The notes beneath the pieces are model-generated. The model did no database searches, was not told the origin of the DNA, and saw nothing but the letters and a program-made list of their open reading frames with translations. 64,000 nt of DNA, from positions 186,001-250,000 of the forward strand of contig NZ_VITR01000008.1 of assembly GCF_007827955.1 (NCBI RefSeq), written 5' to 3'. Position numbers and translations under genes: made by a program. Source of the DNA: Nitrospirillum pindoramense. Its GTDB lineage: Bacteria > Pseudomonadota > Alphaproteobacteria > Azospirillales > Azospirillaceae. Every line of letters starts with the position of its first letter. Position 1 is the first letter of the stretch. Positions 53,452-62,678 of the stretch are shown here, in pieces.

Positions 53452-54444
53452 TCAGCCCACCCCCCAGAAGTGGGCCGGGACCATGACCTTTCCCGCTTGA
53501 TAGATGCCCCGGTCGGCACCGGGTTCCGCCAGGAAATAAGGCCCGTCCAAGTCAACGACATCGCACAGCTGGGCCAGCACGAATCCCGGCGCCGTGGAAA
53601 GCACCGAGCCCGCCATATTGCCGACCATGACGCCCAGGCCCAGGCGCCGGGCCTCCGCCACCATGGCCAGCCCCTCGGTCAGGCCGCCGCACTTGTCCAG
53701 CTTGATGTTGACGATGTCGAAGCGCCCCTGGTGCCGCCGCAGTTCCGCCAGGTCCAGGATGCTTTCATCCGCCGCGACCGGCAGCGGCGCGTCCCAGCCA
53801 TCCAGCAGATGCTCGCTGCCCCGCCGGACCGGCTGCTCCAGAAGTGCCACGCCTTGGTCCACCAACAGGGCGGCCAGGGGCTCCAGGTCCGTCGCGCCGA
53901 AGCCCTGGTTGGCATCGACGGAAAGCCAGACGTCAGGCCGCCGGGCGCGTACGGCCCGCACCCGTTCTGTGTCCGCCGCCAAATCGCCCTCCAGCTTCAG
54001 CTTGATGGCGGTGGCGCCGGTGAAGCCCTCCAACCGGCGCAGGATCTCCGCCGGATCGTCGGCCGGCAGGGTGAAGGTGGTCACCTGGGGCCTGGGTTCC
54101 GGAACGCCGGCCAACCGCCAGACCGGTGTGCCGGTTTGGAGGGACTCCAACTCCCACAGGGCGCAATCCAGGGCGTTGCGGGCCCCCCCCGGCGGCAGCA
54201 GGGATTGCAGGCCCAGGCGGTCCACACCCGCCTCCAGCGCGGGGCGCACCCGCTCGATCTCCCGCTCCATATGGGGCGGGTCGTCGTTCAGGTAGTAGAC
54301 GCCGGCGGCCTCGCCATGGCCGAAGTGGGTCCCGTCACCCAGGGTGACGATGACGGCGGGCATGGCGTTCAACAGATAACCGGAGATGCGGAACGGTTCA
54401 CGCATGCGCATGGCGTCCCGGCGATAGGTAATGGAAAGGCTCAC
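53452..54444 (-). CDS. dgcA: Dipeptide epimerase, enolase superfamily
   Basis: 330 residues, starting with GTG at 54444 that overlaps the MFS stop (GTGA). Enolase-superfamily residues: K148 and K150 (IKLKLEG), D177 and N179 (SVDANQ), E203 (LLEQP), D226 (AADES) and the second catalytic lysine K248 (NIKLDKCGG). Such enzymes epimerise L-Ala-D-Glu or similar dipeptides. A longer frame upstream (to 54723) overlaps the transporter and is not used. The gene works with the MFS importer in muropeptide or D-amino-acid salvage; the exact dipeptide cannot be read off. The symbol is tentative. Confidence 0.85.
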   Translation of the reverse strand: MSLSITYRRDAMRMREPFRISGYLLNAMPAVIVTLGDGTHFGHGEAAGVYYLNDDPPHMEREIERVRPALEAGVDRLGLQSLLPPGGARNALDCALWELESLQTGTPVWRLAGVPEPRPQVTTFTLPADDPAEILRRLEGFTGATAIKLKLEGDLAADTERVRAVRARRPDVWLSVDANQGFGATDLEPLAALLVDQGVALLEQPVRRGSEHLLDGWDAPLPVAADESILDLAELRRHQGRFDIVNIKLDKCGGLTEGLAMVAEARRLGLGVMVGNMAGSVLSTAPGFVLAQLCDVVDLDGPYFLAEPGADRGIYQAGKVMVPAHFWGVG

Positions 54445-55787
54445 CGACTGACACTCCGAGCGGTTCGGGAGGCATGGAGGAAAAGCAGGGCGGCCGCCCC
54501 CGCCAGCGGGGCGATGACCAGCGTCAGCGATTGGCCAATGGCCAAGGGATCGGCGAAGACGTGGTCGGTGACATAGCCGGTGAGCGTGGCGCCGCCGCCC
54601 AGGCCCAGCAGGATGTTGCCGAAGGAAATAAAGGACACGGTCAGGCCCCGGGCCCGGTTGGGCACGATCTCCTGCACCGCCGTGATGCCGATGGTGCCGG
54701 CGGCGCTGGAAAACAGGGTCCACAGGGTGACCGCGGCCAGCACTTGCGACGGGGACGATGTCAGCGACACCAGAGCGAAAGGAAAGGCCAGGGCGGCGCA
54801 GACGGTGGCGACCCAGATGCGGCCGGGGGGACCGTACCGCTTGACCGCGACGTCGCTGATGACACCACCCGCGACCGTCGCCACCACGCCGGCGGCGACG
54901 ACCAGAGAGCCCAGCGCCAGGCCCACCGCATCCGGCGTCATGGCGTAGCGGCGGCTGAGCAGCGCCGGGGCCCAGGCTATGAGGGCGAAGTCGCCGACGG
55001 ACATGAAGGCGCAGCAGACGATGACCGGGATCAGCACCGCGCGCACGGCCGCCAGTTGGGCGACAATCTCGCGCAGCGCCGTCGCCTCCTGCCCGCCAGC
55101 CGCGCCCGCCGATACTTCACTGCGTCGCGCGGGTTCGCGGATGGGCAGCAGGGCCAGCAACAGCGGCAGGCCGGCGAGGCCCAACAGCACGAGCACCGCG
55201 CGCCAGGCCGCCAGCCCGTCCAGGAGGGGAATGCCCTGGAAGCCGCCGGATGCCGCCAATCCCAGCACGGCACCGCCGATGGCGATGGCGACGCCGCCGC
55301 CGATGGTCATGCCCATGACAAAGACGCCGGTGGCCAGGCCCCGGCGTTCGGCCGGGAACATGTCGGCGATCATGGACATGGCGGCAGGGGCCAAGGCCGC
55401 CTCCCCCACCCCCACGATCAGGCGGCCGGCGAACAGCACCCAGAACGAGGGGGCGTAGCCGCACAGCAGCGTGCCGATGCTCCACAATCCGACGCCAGCC
55501 CAGATGACGGCGCGGCGCGGCAGGATGTCGGCCAGGCGACCCAGCGGCAGCCCGGCGATGGAATAGATGAGCGCGAAAGCGACACCCTGCAGCACCCCGA
55601 TCTGGGTGTCGCTGATGCCAAGGTCGTCCCGTATCGGGTCCACCAGCAGACTCAGGATCTGCCGGTCCGTGTAGGAAAGGATAGCCGCGACGCAGAAAAG
55701 GGTCACGACCGACCAGGCCACCACGGGCCGCGGCCATGCCTGGGTGTCCCTGGTGGTTATGCCACTGTTGAGGGGTGCGATCTGCAT
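54441..55787 (-). CDS. MFS transporter
   Basis: 448 residues, 12 membrane helices. MFS signature in the first half: GLPLGRLADILPRRAVIW. The N-terminal DRQILSLLVDPIRDDLGISDTQIGVL is like the Spinster/phthalate-type subgroup of the family. It lies between the XRE-cupin regulator and the dipeptide epimerase, so it probably imports dipeptides or their products. Likely controlled by the inverted repeat 29-51 bases upstream of its ATG. Confidence 0.87.
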   Translation of the reverse strand: MQIAPLNSGITTRDTQAWPRPVVAWSVVTLFCVAAILSYTDRQILSLLVDPIRDDLGISDTQIGVLQGVAFALIYSIAGLPLGRLADILPRRAVIWAGVGLWSIGTLLCGYAPSFWVLFAGRLIVGVGEAALAPAAMSMIADMFPAERRGLATGVFVMGMTIGGGVAIAIGGAVLGLAASGGFQGIPLLDGLAAWRAVLVLLGLAGLPLLLALLPIREPARRSEVSAGAAGGQEATALREIVAQLAAVRAVLIPVIVCCAFMSVGDFALIAWAPALLSRRYAMTPDAVGLALGSLVVAAGVVATVAGGVISDVAVKRYGPPGRIWVATVCAALAFPFALVSLTSSPSQVLAAVTLWTLFSSAAGTIGITAVQEIVPNRARGLTVSFISFGNILLGLGGGATLTGYVTDHVFADPLAIGQSLTLVIAPLAGAAALLFLHASRTARSVSR

Positions 55788-55815
55788 GATGGGGTCAGCA
55801 TCACACAGCCCGCCC

Positions 55816-55838
55816 GCTGTTTCAATATCAGAAACAGC
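55816..55838. promoter_or_regulatory. Perfect inverted repeat, candidate operator
   Basis: GCTGTTTC (55816-55823) and GAAACAGC (55831-55838) form a perfect 8-bp inverted repeat with a 7-base spacer, in the 54-base gap between the regulator and transporter genes. The GAAACA core also occurs twice upstream of the TonB receptor gene. It is a plausible binding site for the XRE-cupin protein. Confidence 0.6.
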
Positions 55839-55841
55839 GGT

Positions 55842-56501
55842 TCAAACCGTTTCCTCATCCGTGGCCGGTGACAGCTTCCATGCCCTGGCCGCGGACTGGG
55901 CCAGGCGCTGGATTCCAGGCCCGGCGCAAACGGACAGCACGCGGCACGTCTCCTCGCTCACGCGCACGTAGACATGGCTCATGCCGCTGTCGAAATAGAC
56001 GGAATCGCCGGCCTCAAGGCGCAAGGGGGCGTAAAGGTCGGTATGCAGTTCCATGGCGCCGGACAGGACGTAGAGGTACTCCTCCCCCGAATGGCGCACC
56101 ATGCCCCCCATTTCCTCCACGCTGCGGGCCCTTACCTCAATGATGATCGGGACCATCAATTTGCCCAGCAAGTCCGCCGCCGGGTACTGATGGGCGTGCA
56201 GGTCGGAGGTGGCGCCGGGGGAACGGCCGGCGCGGGATACGCTGCGGCGGCCGCCCGCCGGCGGGGCCGGCGTCTCAGGACCGGCCCCGCTGACCAGGGT
56301 GCCGATGTCCACGCCCAACCCCTGCGCCAAGCGCAGCAGCTTGTCGTAGGTCATTTCCATCTTGCCGTTCTCCAGCTTGGACAGGGTGGAGAACGGCATG
56401 CCGATACGGGCCGCCAGCGCCCGTAACGTCAGCCCCTGCTTGACCCGCGCCGCCCGCAAGGCCAGCGCCGGATGGGCCCGGTCCGGGGCAGGTTTGGCCA
56501 T
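55842..56501 (-). CDS. XRE-family regulator with C-terminal cupin domain
   Basis: 219 residues. An N-terminal helix-turn-helix (residues about 15-70; LRALAARIGMPFSTLSKLENGK) and a C-terminal cupin (about 130-205; HSGEEYLYVLSGAMEL, LEAGDSVYFDSGMSHVY) form the XRE-cupin class of ligand-responsive regulators. The ATG at 56501 has a strong AAGGAG site 8 bases upstream. The gene is divergent from the TonB receptor gene (168 bases) and first in the transporter-epimerase operon, which it probably controls. Confidence 0.9.
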   Translation of the reverse strand: MAKPAPDRAHPALALRAARVKQGLTLRALAARIGMPFSTLSKLENGKMEMTYDKLLRLAQGLGVDIGTLVSGAGPETPAPPAGGRRSVSRAGRSPGATSDLHAHQYPAADLLGKLMVPIIIEVRARSVEEMGGMVRHSGEEYLYVLSGAMELHTDLYAPLRLEAGDSVYFDSGMSHVYVRVSEETCRVLSVCAGPGIQRLAQSAARAWKLSPATDEETV

Positions 56502-56599
56502 ACGTGCGTCTCCTTCATGCTCAAGCTTTCCAAGGCCCCCAAGTTGCATCAGGGCCTGACGGAAAACCAGCACCACGACGCCCAGCCATTCGCGTTACA

Positions 56600-56625
56600 G
56601 AAACACTGTTGCCAAATCTGAAACA
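56600..56625. promoter_or_regulatory. Direct repeat of GAAACA upstream of the TonB receptor gene
   Basis: GAAACA occurs at 56600-56605 and 56620-56625, 20 bases apart (about two helical turns), within the 168-base divergent region between the regulator and receptor genes. The same core forms the inverted repeat before the transporter gene, which suggests one regulator for both operons. Confidence 0.5.
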
Positions 56626-56669
56626 CCTGCCATCATACGCGCCAGATAACGATCAGGGAGATCGGGCAA

Positions 56670-58874
56670 ATGCGGGGAACCAGGGCATTCCTCTGCGCTG
56701 GCGTGGCGGCGTTGGCCGCCAACACCGGCGCCTGGGCGCAACAGGCACCGGACGCGGCAGGACCGGCGGCCGCATCCGCCGCGTCAGACGTGCTGGACGA
56801 AATCATCGTCACGGCGCAGAAGCGGACCGAGCGGCTGATCGACGTTCCCCAGTCCGTTTCCGCCGTCTCGGCCGAAGCCTTGCAGCAGGCCCATGCCGAA
56901 CGGCTGGACGATTATTTCACCCGCGTGCCCAGCGCCGCGTTGGTGGAGACGCAGGCGGGCCAGGCGCGCCTGATCTTGCGCGGGGTCAATACCGGCGGGG
57001 TGGGGGCGACGGTCGCCACCTATGTGGACGAAACGCCTTATGGATCGGCCACGTCGCTGGCCAACGGGGCCATCCTGACCCCCGACCTGGACCCCTCGGA
57101 TTTGGAACGGGTGGAGGTGCTGCGCGGCCCCCAAGGCACGCTCTACGGCGCCAACTCCCTGGGCGGCCTCATCAAGTATGTGACCGTGGCGCCCAGCACG
57201 GACGGCGTTCACACGGCCGCCGAGGTCAGCACCGAGACCGTGGCCCACGGCGATACCGGCTGGTCCGGCCGCGCGTCGGTCAACGTCCCGCTGGCCGACA
57301 GCCTGGCCGTGCGGGCCAGCGGCTTCTACCGCCGGGACCCCGGGTTCATCGACGACCAGCGCGGCAAGGACATCAACGACGGCCGCACCTATGGCGGCCG
57401 CGTCTCCGCCCTGTTCCGTCCGACGGACGCTCTCACCCTTCGCGGGTCAGTGGTCGTGCAGAACCTGGACAGCAACGGCACCAACCAGGTCGACGTCGAC
57501 CCCATGACCCTGCGTCCGGCTCTGGGCGATTACCGGCAGGCGCGCGTGGTCGCCCAGCCCAACGACATGCGGTATCGGGTCTACAACCTGACCGGCACCT
57601 ATGATTTCGGCCCGGTGCAGCTGCTGTCCTCCACCAGCTACAGCACCCTGTTCCAGGATGCGCTGGTGGATGTGAGCGGCCTTTACGGTGATTTGCTGAC
57701 GGGGGCCTTCGGTGTGCCCCTGGGCGCGTCGCAGGTGCAGCGGGTGCAGCAGCGCCGCTTCACAGAGGAAATGCGCCTGGCGTCCACCGACGGCGGGCGG
57801 CTGGACTGGACGGTGGGCGGCTTCTACACGCGGGAGCGGAACGCCATCATGCAGTTGATTAACGGCGTGGATAACCTCAGCGGGGCGCCCATCGCCGACT
57901 TCGCCAACCTGGCCGATGCGCGGCTCAACTCCCGCTATGAGGAATATGCCGGCTTCGCCAGCGGTACCCTGCACATCACCGACCAGATCGACCTGACGGT
58001 CGGCGGGCGCTACAGCCACAACGAACAGGATGCGGTGCAGTTGGGCAGCGGCCCTTTGGCTGGCGACGCGAACTACACCGCCAGTTCCTCGGACGGGGTC
58101 TTCACCTATTCCGTGGCGCCATCGTTCAAGCCGAACGAGGACACCACCCTGTATGTCCGCGTGGCGCGCGGCTACCGCCCCGGCGGCCCCAACGTGCTGC
58201 CGCCCACGGCACCAGGCGCCGTGCCCCGGCAATTCGGCGCCGACACCACCACCAACTATGAAATCGGCGTGAAGTCCGAGGCGTGGGGGCGCCGGCTGTC
58301 ACTGGAACTGACGGGGTTCTACATCGACTGGAACAACATCCAGCTGTTCAGTTCGGTCGACGGCTACGGCGTCAACGTCAATGGCGGTTCCGCCCGCAGC
58401 CGGGGCATCGAAGCGTCGGTCACGGTCAAGCCGATGAGCGGCCTGACCGTGTCGCTGAACGGGGCCCTGGTCGATGCCACGCTCACCAGCGACGCGCCCC
58501 CGCTGGTCGGCGGCCTCAAGGGCGACCGCCTGCCCTATAGCGCCCGCTATTCCTCCACCCTGGCGGTGGAATATCAGCGGCCGCTGAGTGGAGCGGTCGA
58601 CGGGTTCGCCGGCGTCAGCTGGCGCTACACCGGGGATCGCCTTTCGGCCTTCGACACCAGCTACGGTCAACACCACCTCAGCGCCTACAGCCAGGTGGAC
58701 GCCCATGCCGGGATCACCATGGGGCCCTATCGGATCGAGGCATTCGTGCGCAACCTGACCGACAGCCGCGGCATCCTGGATGTCGGTACCGCCGGGTCGG
58801 CCCTCGATGGCAACGTCACCGCGGCCATCGTGCGCCCCCGCTCCTTCGGGGCCACGCTTGGCTTCCGCTACTAA
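56670..58874 (+). CDS. TonB-dependent outer-membrane receptor
   Basis: 734 residues with a signal peptide (AFLCAGVAALAANTGAWA) and a TonB-box-like DEIIVTAQKR (near residue 45). The plug domain has VPQSVSAVSAEAL and RVEVLRGPQGTLYGANSLGGLI, then a 22-strand barrel ending in a C-terminal aromatic (TLGFRY), as needed for BAM assembly. It is the subfamily common in sphingomonads and caulobacters. The ligand may be peptide or glycan fragments for the downstream hydrolase, but this is not shown by sequence. Operon with the class C hydrolase, 18 bases apart. Confidence 0.92.
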   Translation: MRGTRAFLCAGVAALAANTGAWAQQAPDAAGPAAASAASDVLDEIIVTAQKRTERLIDVPQSVSAVSAEALQQAHAERLDDYFTRVPSAALVETQAGQARLILRGVNTGGVGATVATYVDETPYGSATSLANGAILTPDLDPSDLERVEVLRGPQGTLYGANSLGGLIKYVTVAPSTDGVHTAAEVSTETVAHGDTGWSGRASVNVPLADSLAVRASGFYRRDPGFIDDQRGKDINDGRTYGGRVSALFRPTDALTLRGSVVVQNLDSNGTNQVDVDPMTLRPALGDYRQARVVAQPNDMRYRVYNLTGTYDFGPVQLLSSTSYSTLFQDALVDVSGLYGDLLTGAFGVPLGASQVQRVQQRRFTEEMRLASTDGGRLDWTVGGFYTRERNAIMQLINGVDNLSGAPIADFANLADARLNSRYEEYAGFASGTLHITDQIDLTVGGRYSHNEQDAVQLGSGPLAGDANYTASSSDGVFTYSVAPSFKPNEDTTLYVRVARGYRPGGPNVLPPTAPGAVPRQFGADTTTNYEIGVKSEAWGRRLSLELTGFYIDWNNIQLFSSVDGYGVNVNGGSARSRGIEASVTVKPMSGLTVSLNGALVDATLTSDAPPLVGGLKGDRLPYSARYSSTLAVEYQRPLSGAVDGFAGVSWRYTGDRLSAFDTSYGQHHLSAYSQVDAHAGITMGPYRIEAFVRNLTDSRGILDVGTAGSALDGNVTAAIVRPRSFGATLGFRY

Positions 58875-58892
58875 AGGCAAGGACAGGACAAG

Positions 58893-60860
58893 ATGTGGAA
58901 GGTTCGCCTCTTAGCGCTTCTCATGGCCGCGCTGGCCTCGGTCGCCGCGGCCCAGTCCCCCGCCGACCTTAAGCCCACGCCCCCGGTGCCAACGTCCGCC
59001 CCCGAAAGTCCACCGGCGCCCGCGTCCACGCTGACCAAGGCGGACGTGGACACCTGGTTGGACGGCTACATGCCCTACGCCCTGCAGACCGGCGACATCG
59101 CCGGCGCGGTGGTGGTGGTGGTGAAGGACGGCCAGGTGCTGACTCAGCGCGGCTTCGGCTATGCCGACGTCAAGGAAAAGAAGCCGGTGGACCCCGCCGG
59201 CACCCTGTTCCGTCCCGGCTCCATCTCCAAGCTGTTCACCTGGACGGCGGTGATGCAGCAGGTGCAGGCCGGCAAGCTGGACCTGGACCGGGACGTCAAT
59301 GACTATCTGGACTACAAGATTCCCCCGGCCTTCGGCAAACCGATCACGCTGCGCCATATCATGACGCACACGCCTGGGTTCGAGGAGACGGCCAAGTACC
59401 TGCTGCTGACCGACCCCAAGCTGGCCAAGCCGCTGGGTGAGGCGATGAAGCGCTGGGTGCCGACGCGCATCTACGCCCCGGGACAAATCCCGGCCTATTC
59501 CAACTACGGCGCCTCGATGGCGGGCTATATCGTGGAGCGCGTGTCGGGCGAACCCTTCGCCCAATACATCCAGAACCATATCTTCACGCCCCTGGGCATG
59601 CAGCATTCCACCTTCGTCCAGCCGCTGCCGGCCAACCTGGCCGGTGGCATGTCCAAGGGTTATCAGCAGGCGTCCAAGGAACCGCAGCCGTTCGAGATCA
59701 TCGATATGTCGCCGGCGGGCGCCCTGTCCGCCACCGGCGCCGACATGGCGCAGTTCATGATCGCCCACTTGGCGCATGGCGGGCCGCTGCTGGACAAGGC
59801 GACGGCGGAGCAGATGTACGCCAACGCCAACACCCCCTATCCCGGCCTGCCCGCCATGGGGCTGGGCTTCTACCATGAGGACCGCAACGGCCGCCGCATC
59901 GTGGGCCATGGCGGCGACACCGACGTCTTCCATTCCGACCTGCACCTGTTCATCGACGACGGCGTCGGCCTCTACATGTCCTTCAACAGCGCCGGGCGCG
60001 AGGCTGCTGCCCATGTGCTGCGGGAGCATATCTTCGTCGACTTCACGGACCGCTATTTCCCCCAGCCCAAGCCCGAGCTGCCCACGGCCCCCACCGCCAA
60101 GGAACACGCCCGGCTCATGGCCGGGCACTATATCAGCAGCCGCGGCTCCGAGACCAACTTCATGCGCCTGTTCAGCCTGCTGGGCGAGGCCCAGATCGTG
60201 GCGAACGATGACGACACCATCACCGTCTCCGCCCTGCGGAACGCCGCCCAGGTGCCGAAGCGCTGGCGCGAGGTCGGCCCCTGGCTGTGGCAGGACGCGG
60301 AAGGCAAGGAGCGTCTGGCGGCCGTGGTGAAGGACGGCAAGGTGGTCATGTTCTCTATCGGCGCCTACGCCCCCATCATCGAGTTCGTGCCGGCGCCGGG
60401 CTCGCTGAACGCCGGCTGGATCACGCCGGTGATGGCGATGGCCCTGGGCGTGCTGGCCCTGACCGCCCTATCCTGGCCCGTCGTCGCCCTGGTGCGCCGC
60501 CGCTACCGCTATACCCCCGGCATCACCGGGCGGGCGCTGGTCCTGCATCGCGCCACACGGGCCGCGGCCTGGCTGGTCCTGGTCTTCGTCCTGGGCTGGG
60601 GAATTATGCTGTCGGTCATCAACAACGGTGTGGATGCCCTGGATGGCCGGCTGGACATCTGGATGCGCCTGATGCAGCTGGTGTTGCTGGCCACCATTGC
60701 CGGCACCGTGGCCGCCATCTGGAACGCCTACGACATCGCTACCCGGGCCGGGCGGCGCCCCTGGAGCATTGTCTGGGCCGTGCTCGTGGCGCTGTCCCTG
60801 GTCTTCCTGGTGTGGCTGGCCATCGACGTCAAACTGCTGACACTGACGCTGGACTTTTGA
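58893..60860 (+). CDS. Class C beta-lactamase-fold serine hydrolase with C-terminal membrane region
   Basis: 655 residues. Signal peptide, Pro-rich spacer (about 25-45), then the serine hydrolase domain with the S-x-x-K motif in PGSISKLF (S110, K113), Y-S-N at 202-204, and HGGDTD as third motif. The fold is shared by penicillin-binding-like peptidases, D-aminopeptidases and esterases. The C-terminal part (about 505-655) has several membrane helices, so the enzyme is anchored with its active domain in the periplasm. It follows the TonB receptor with AAGGACAGG before the ATG. A D-amino-acid peptidase role would fit the dipeptide epimerase nearby. Confidence 0.87.
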   Translation: MWKVRLLALLMAALASVAAAQSPADLKPTPPVPTSAPESPPAPASTLTKADVDTWLDGYMPYALQTGDIAGAVVVVVKDGQVLTQRGFGYADVKEKKPVDPAGTLFRPGSISKLFTWTAVMQQVQAGKLDLDRDVNDYLDYKIPPAFGKPITLRHIMTHTPGFEETAKYLLLTDPKLAKPLGEAMKRWVPTRIYAPGQIPAYSNYGASMAGYIVERVSGEPFAQYIQNHIFTPLGMQHSTFVQPLPANLAGGMSKGYQQASKEPQPFEIIDMSPAGALSATGADMAQFMIAHLAHGGPLLDKATAEQMYANANTPYPGLPAMGLGFYHEDRNGRRIVGHGGDTDVFHSDLHLFIDDGVGLYMSFNSAGREAAAHVLREHIFVDFTDRYFPQPKPELPTAPTAKEHARLMAGHYISSRGSETNFMRLFSLLGEAQIVANDDDTITVSALRNAAQVPKRWREVGPWLWQDAEGKERLAAVVKDGKVVMFSIGAYAPIIEFVPAPGSLNAGWITPVMAMALGVLALTALSWPVVALVRRRYRYTPGITGRALVLHRATRAAAWLVLVFVLGWGIMLSVINNGVDALDGRLDIWMRLMQLVLLATIAGTVAAIWNAYDIATRAGRRPWSIVWAVLVALSLVFLVWLAIDVKLLTLTLDF

Positions 60861-60867
60861 CGGAAGG

Positions 60868-60898
60868 CGGCGCCTTGACCGGGCGCGTCAGGGCGCCG
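60868..60898. terminator. Strong hairpin between convergent genes
   Basis: CGGCGCCTTGAC (60868-60879) pairs with GTCAGGGCGCCG (60887-60898) over 12 positions with one G-T pair, around a 7-base loop. It lies at the junction of the hydrolase gene and the convergent metallo-hydrolase gene, whose last codons it overlaps. No long T-run follows. Confidence 0.55.
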
Positions 60899-61868
60899 TC
60901 CAGACGTCTCCCGGTTCCAGGGCCTTGAACCGGTCGGGGCCCAGACCCTCGCGCGCCAGGGCCTGGGCCAGCTCTTCCGGGGGGGCCAGGCGTTCCTCGT
61001 CCGACAGGGGAAAGGTGCCCCAATGCACGGCCAGGCCCTGGCGGGCGCCGCAGTCGGCCAGGATGCGCACGGCCTCCGCCGGGTCGCAGTGCTGCTGCTT
61101 CATGAACCAGCGCGGGGCATAAGCGCCGATGGGCAGGATGGCGACGGTGGGCGCGCCATGGTGCCGCCGGACATCGCGAAAGATGGCGCCGTCGCCATAG
61201 CCGGTGTCGCCCGCTATGTAGACCGGCCCATGGGGCGTGCGCAGCACGAAGCCGCACCACAGCGCCATGCGCCGGTCACCCAGGCGTCGCGCCGACCAGT
61301 GATAGGCCGGGTGGAAACAGGCGGTGATGGCGGGGCCGAGCGCGATCGTCTGGCCCCAATCTCCCGTTTCCACCGGCAGGGGCCCCACCTCGCGCGCCAC
61401 AACGCGGTCATTGCCCAGAGGCGCCAGGATGCGGGGTCGGTGGGCGGCCCAGAGCCGCCGCAGCGTGCCCACATCCAGATGGTCGTAATGGTTGTGGGTC
61501 AGCAGCACCACGTCGATGGGCGGCAGGTCATCGAAGGCGACGCCCGGCCGGTTGACACGGCGCGGCCCGATCCACTGGAAGGGACTGGCCCGTTCCGACC
61601 ACACCGGGTCCACCAGCAGGTTCAGGCCGGCCACCTGGATCAGCACGCTGGCGTGACCGATCATGGTGATGGCCAGGCCGTCCACCCGCTCCCGGGGACG
61701 GACCTGGCGCCCGGGAGCGGCCTCAGGCCAAATCGGCCGGGTTCCGCCCCAGCGCCAGCGCAATATTTCCGAGAGGCTTCGGTCTGTAGGGGCCTGCCCG
61801 GGGTTGAAAAAGCGGACGCCATCAAAATGATCCGTCACCGGACCATTGTAATACGGATTAGCAGGCAT
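60888..61868 (-). CDS. NAPE-PLD-like metallo-beta-lactamase-fold hydrolase
   Basis: 326 residues. It starts with the family-typical YYNGPVTDHFDGVRFFNPG, then GHASVLIQ, LVDPVWSERASPF, the metal motif LTHNHYDHLDV and YIAGDTGYGD. This is the layout of N-acyl-phosphatidylethanolamine phospholipase D and of UlaG/RomA relatives. No signal peptide. The ATG at 61868 is preferred; a frame from 61973 adds a leader rich in Pro. A lipid substrate is possible but not shown. It diverges from ubiT. Confidence 0.85.
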   Translation of the reverse strand: MPANPYYNGPVTDHFDGVRFFNPGQAPTDRSLSEILRWRWGGTRPIWPEAAPGRQVRPRERVDGLAITMIGHASVLIQVAGLNLLVDPVWSERASPFQWIGPRRVNRPGVAFDDLPPIDVVLLTHNHYDHLDVGTLRRLWAAHRPRILAPLGNDRVVAREVGPLPVETGDWGQTIALGPAITACFHPAYHWSARRLGDRRMALWCGFVLRTPHGPVYIAGDTGYGDGAIFRDVRRHHGAPTVAILPIGAYAPRWFMKQQHCDPAEAVRILADCGARQGLAVHWGTFPLSDEERLAPPEELAQALAREGLGPDRFKALEPGDVWTAP

Positions 61869-62066
61869 TCGGGGGCCGCACCATGCGTGGCTGAAACCGT
61901 TCCCTTTTATCGGGATGGGTGGGGGGCGTTTCAAGGGCAACGCCGCCGCATTATTGTGCCATGTCAACGACATTCCCGGCAGCGGCCGCCCACAGTCGAC
62001 TGGTTTTCCACCCGCCGCCGCACAGCCTGTTTCGCGCAGCCTTGGGGCAGCCTTGGGGATGATCCC

Positions 62067-62678
62067 GTGAGCCTAGACCCAACCGACCCTCCCCCCCTGT
62101 CGCCCGTGCTGCTGGCCGGGCTGGCGGCGCGCCTGATGCCGCCCCTGCCGCTGCTGGGCCGGCCCCTGACGGGGCCCGTTGCCGCGCGCCTGGCACAGGC
62201 GGCGTTCGACCGCTTGCGCCGTCGGCACCAGGGGGTGTTCGACCGGCTGGCGGTGTTGGGGGAGCGGGCATTCCTGGTCGATCCCAGCGACCTGCCGGTG
62301 CGCTTCCTGCTGCGGCCGGCGGGGGCTCGGCCGGGCCTCTGGCCCATCGCCGAGGGTAACGCCGCCCCGGCAGCGGCAGCCACCTTGCGGGCGCCGCTGG
62401 GTGCGCTGCTGGCCCTGCTGGAAGGGCGGGTGGACGGGGACTCCCTGTTCTTCAGCCGGCAATTGATGATCGAGGGCGATATGGAGGCGGTGCTGATCCT
62501 GCGCAACGCCGTGGATGGCGCGGACGTCACGCTGGAGCGCGACCTGGCAGACCGGCTGCCCCCGCGCCTGCTGTCCCTGGGGCGGCGCTGGTATGGCGAG
62601 ATCGACAGCCTGCTGCACCTGGCGGCACGCGCGGCGATACAGCCCGCCAGCCAGCCGGTAACGGAGATCCGGCCATGA
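62067..62678 (+). CDS. ubiT: UbiT, SCP2-domain protein of anaerobic ubiquinone synthesis
   Basis: 203 residues, starting with GTG at 62067. The C-terminal two-thirds is an SCP2 lipid-binding domain (LRAPLGALLALLEGRVDGDSLFFSRQL, then GDMEAVLILRNAVDGAD). UbiT binds ubiquinone precursors and works with UbiU and UbiV in oxygen-independent hydroxylations. The stop overlaps ubiU (ATGA). Identification rests on the SCP2 pattern plus the two U32 genes after it. Confidence 0.9.
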   Translation: MSLDPTDPPPLSPVLLAGLAARLMPPLPLLGRPLTGPVAARLAQAAFDRLRRRHQGVFDRLAVLGERAFLVDPSDLPVRFLLRPAGARPGLWPIAEGNAAPAAAATLRAPLGALLALLEGRVDGDSLFFSRQLMIEGDMEAVLILRNAVDGADVTLERDLADRLPPRLLSLGRRWYGEIDSLLHLAARAAIQPASQPVTEIRP

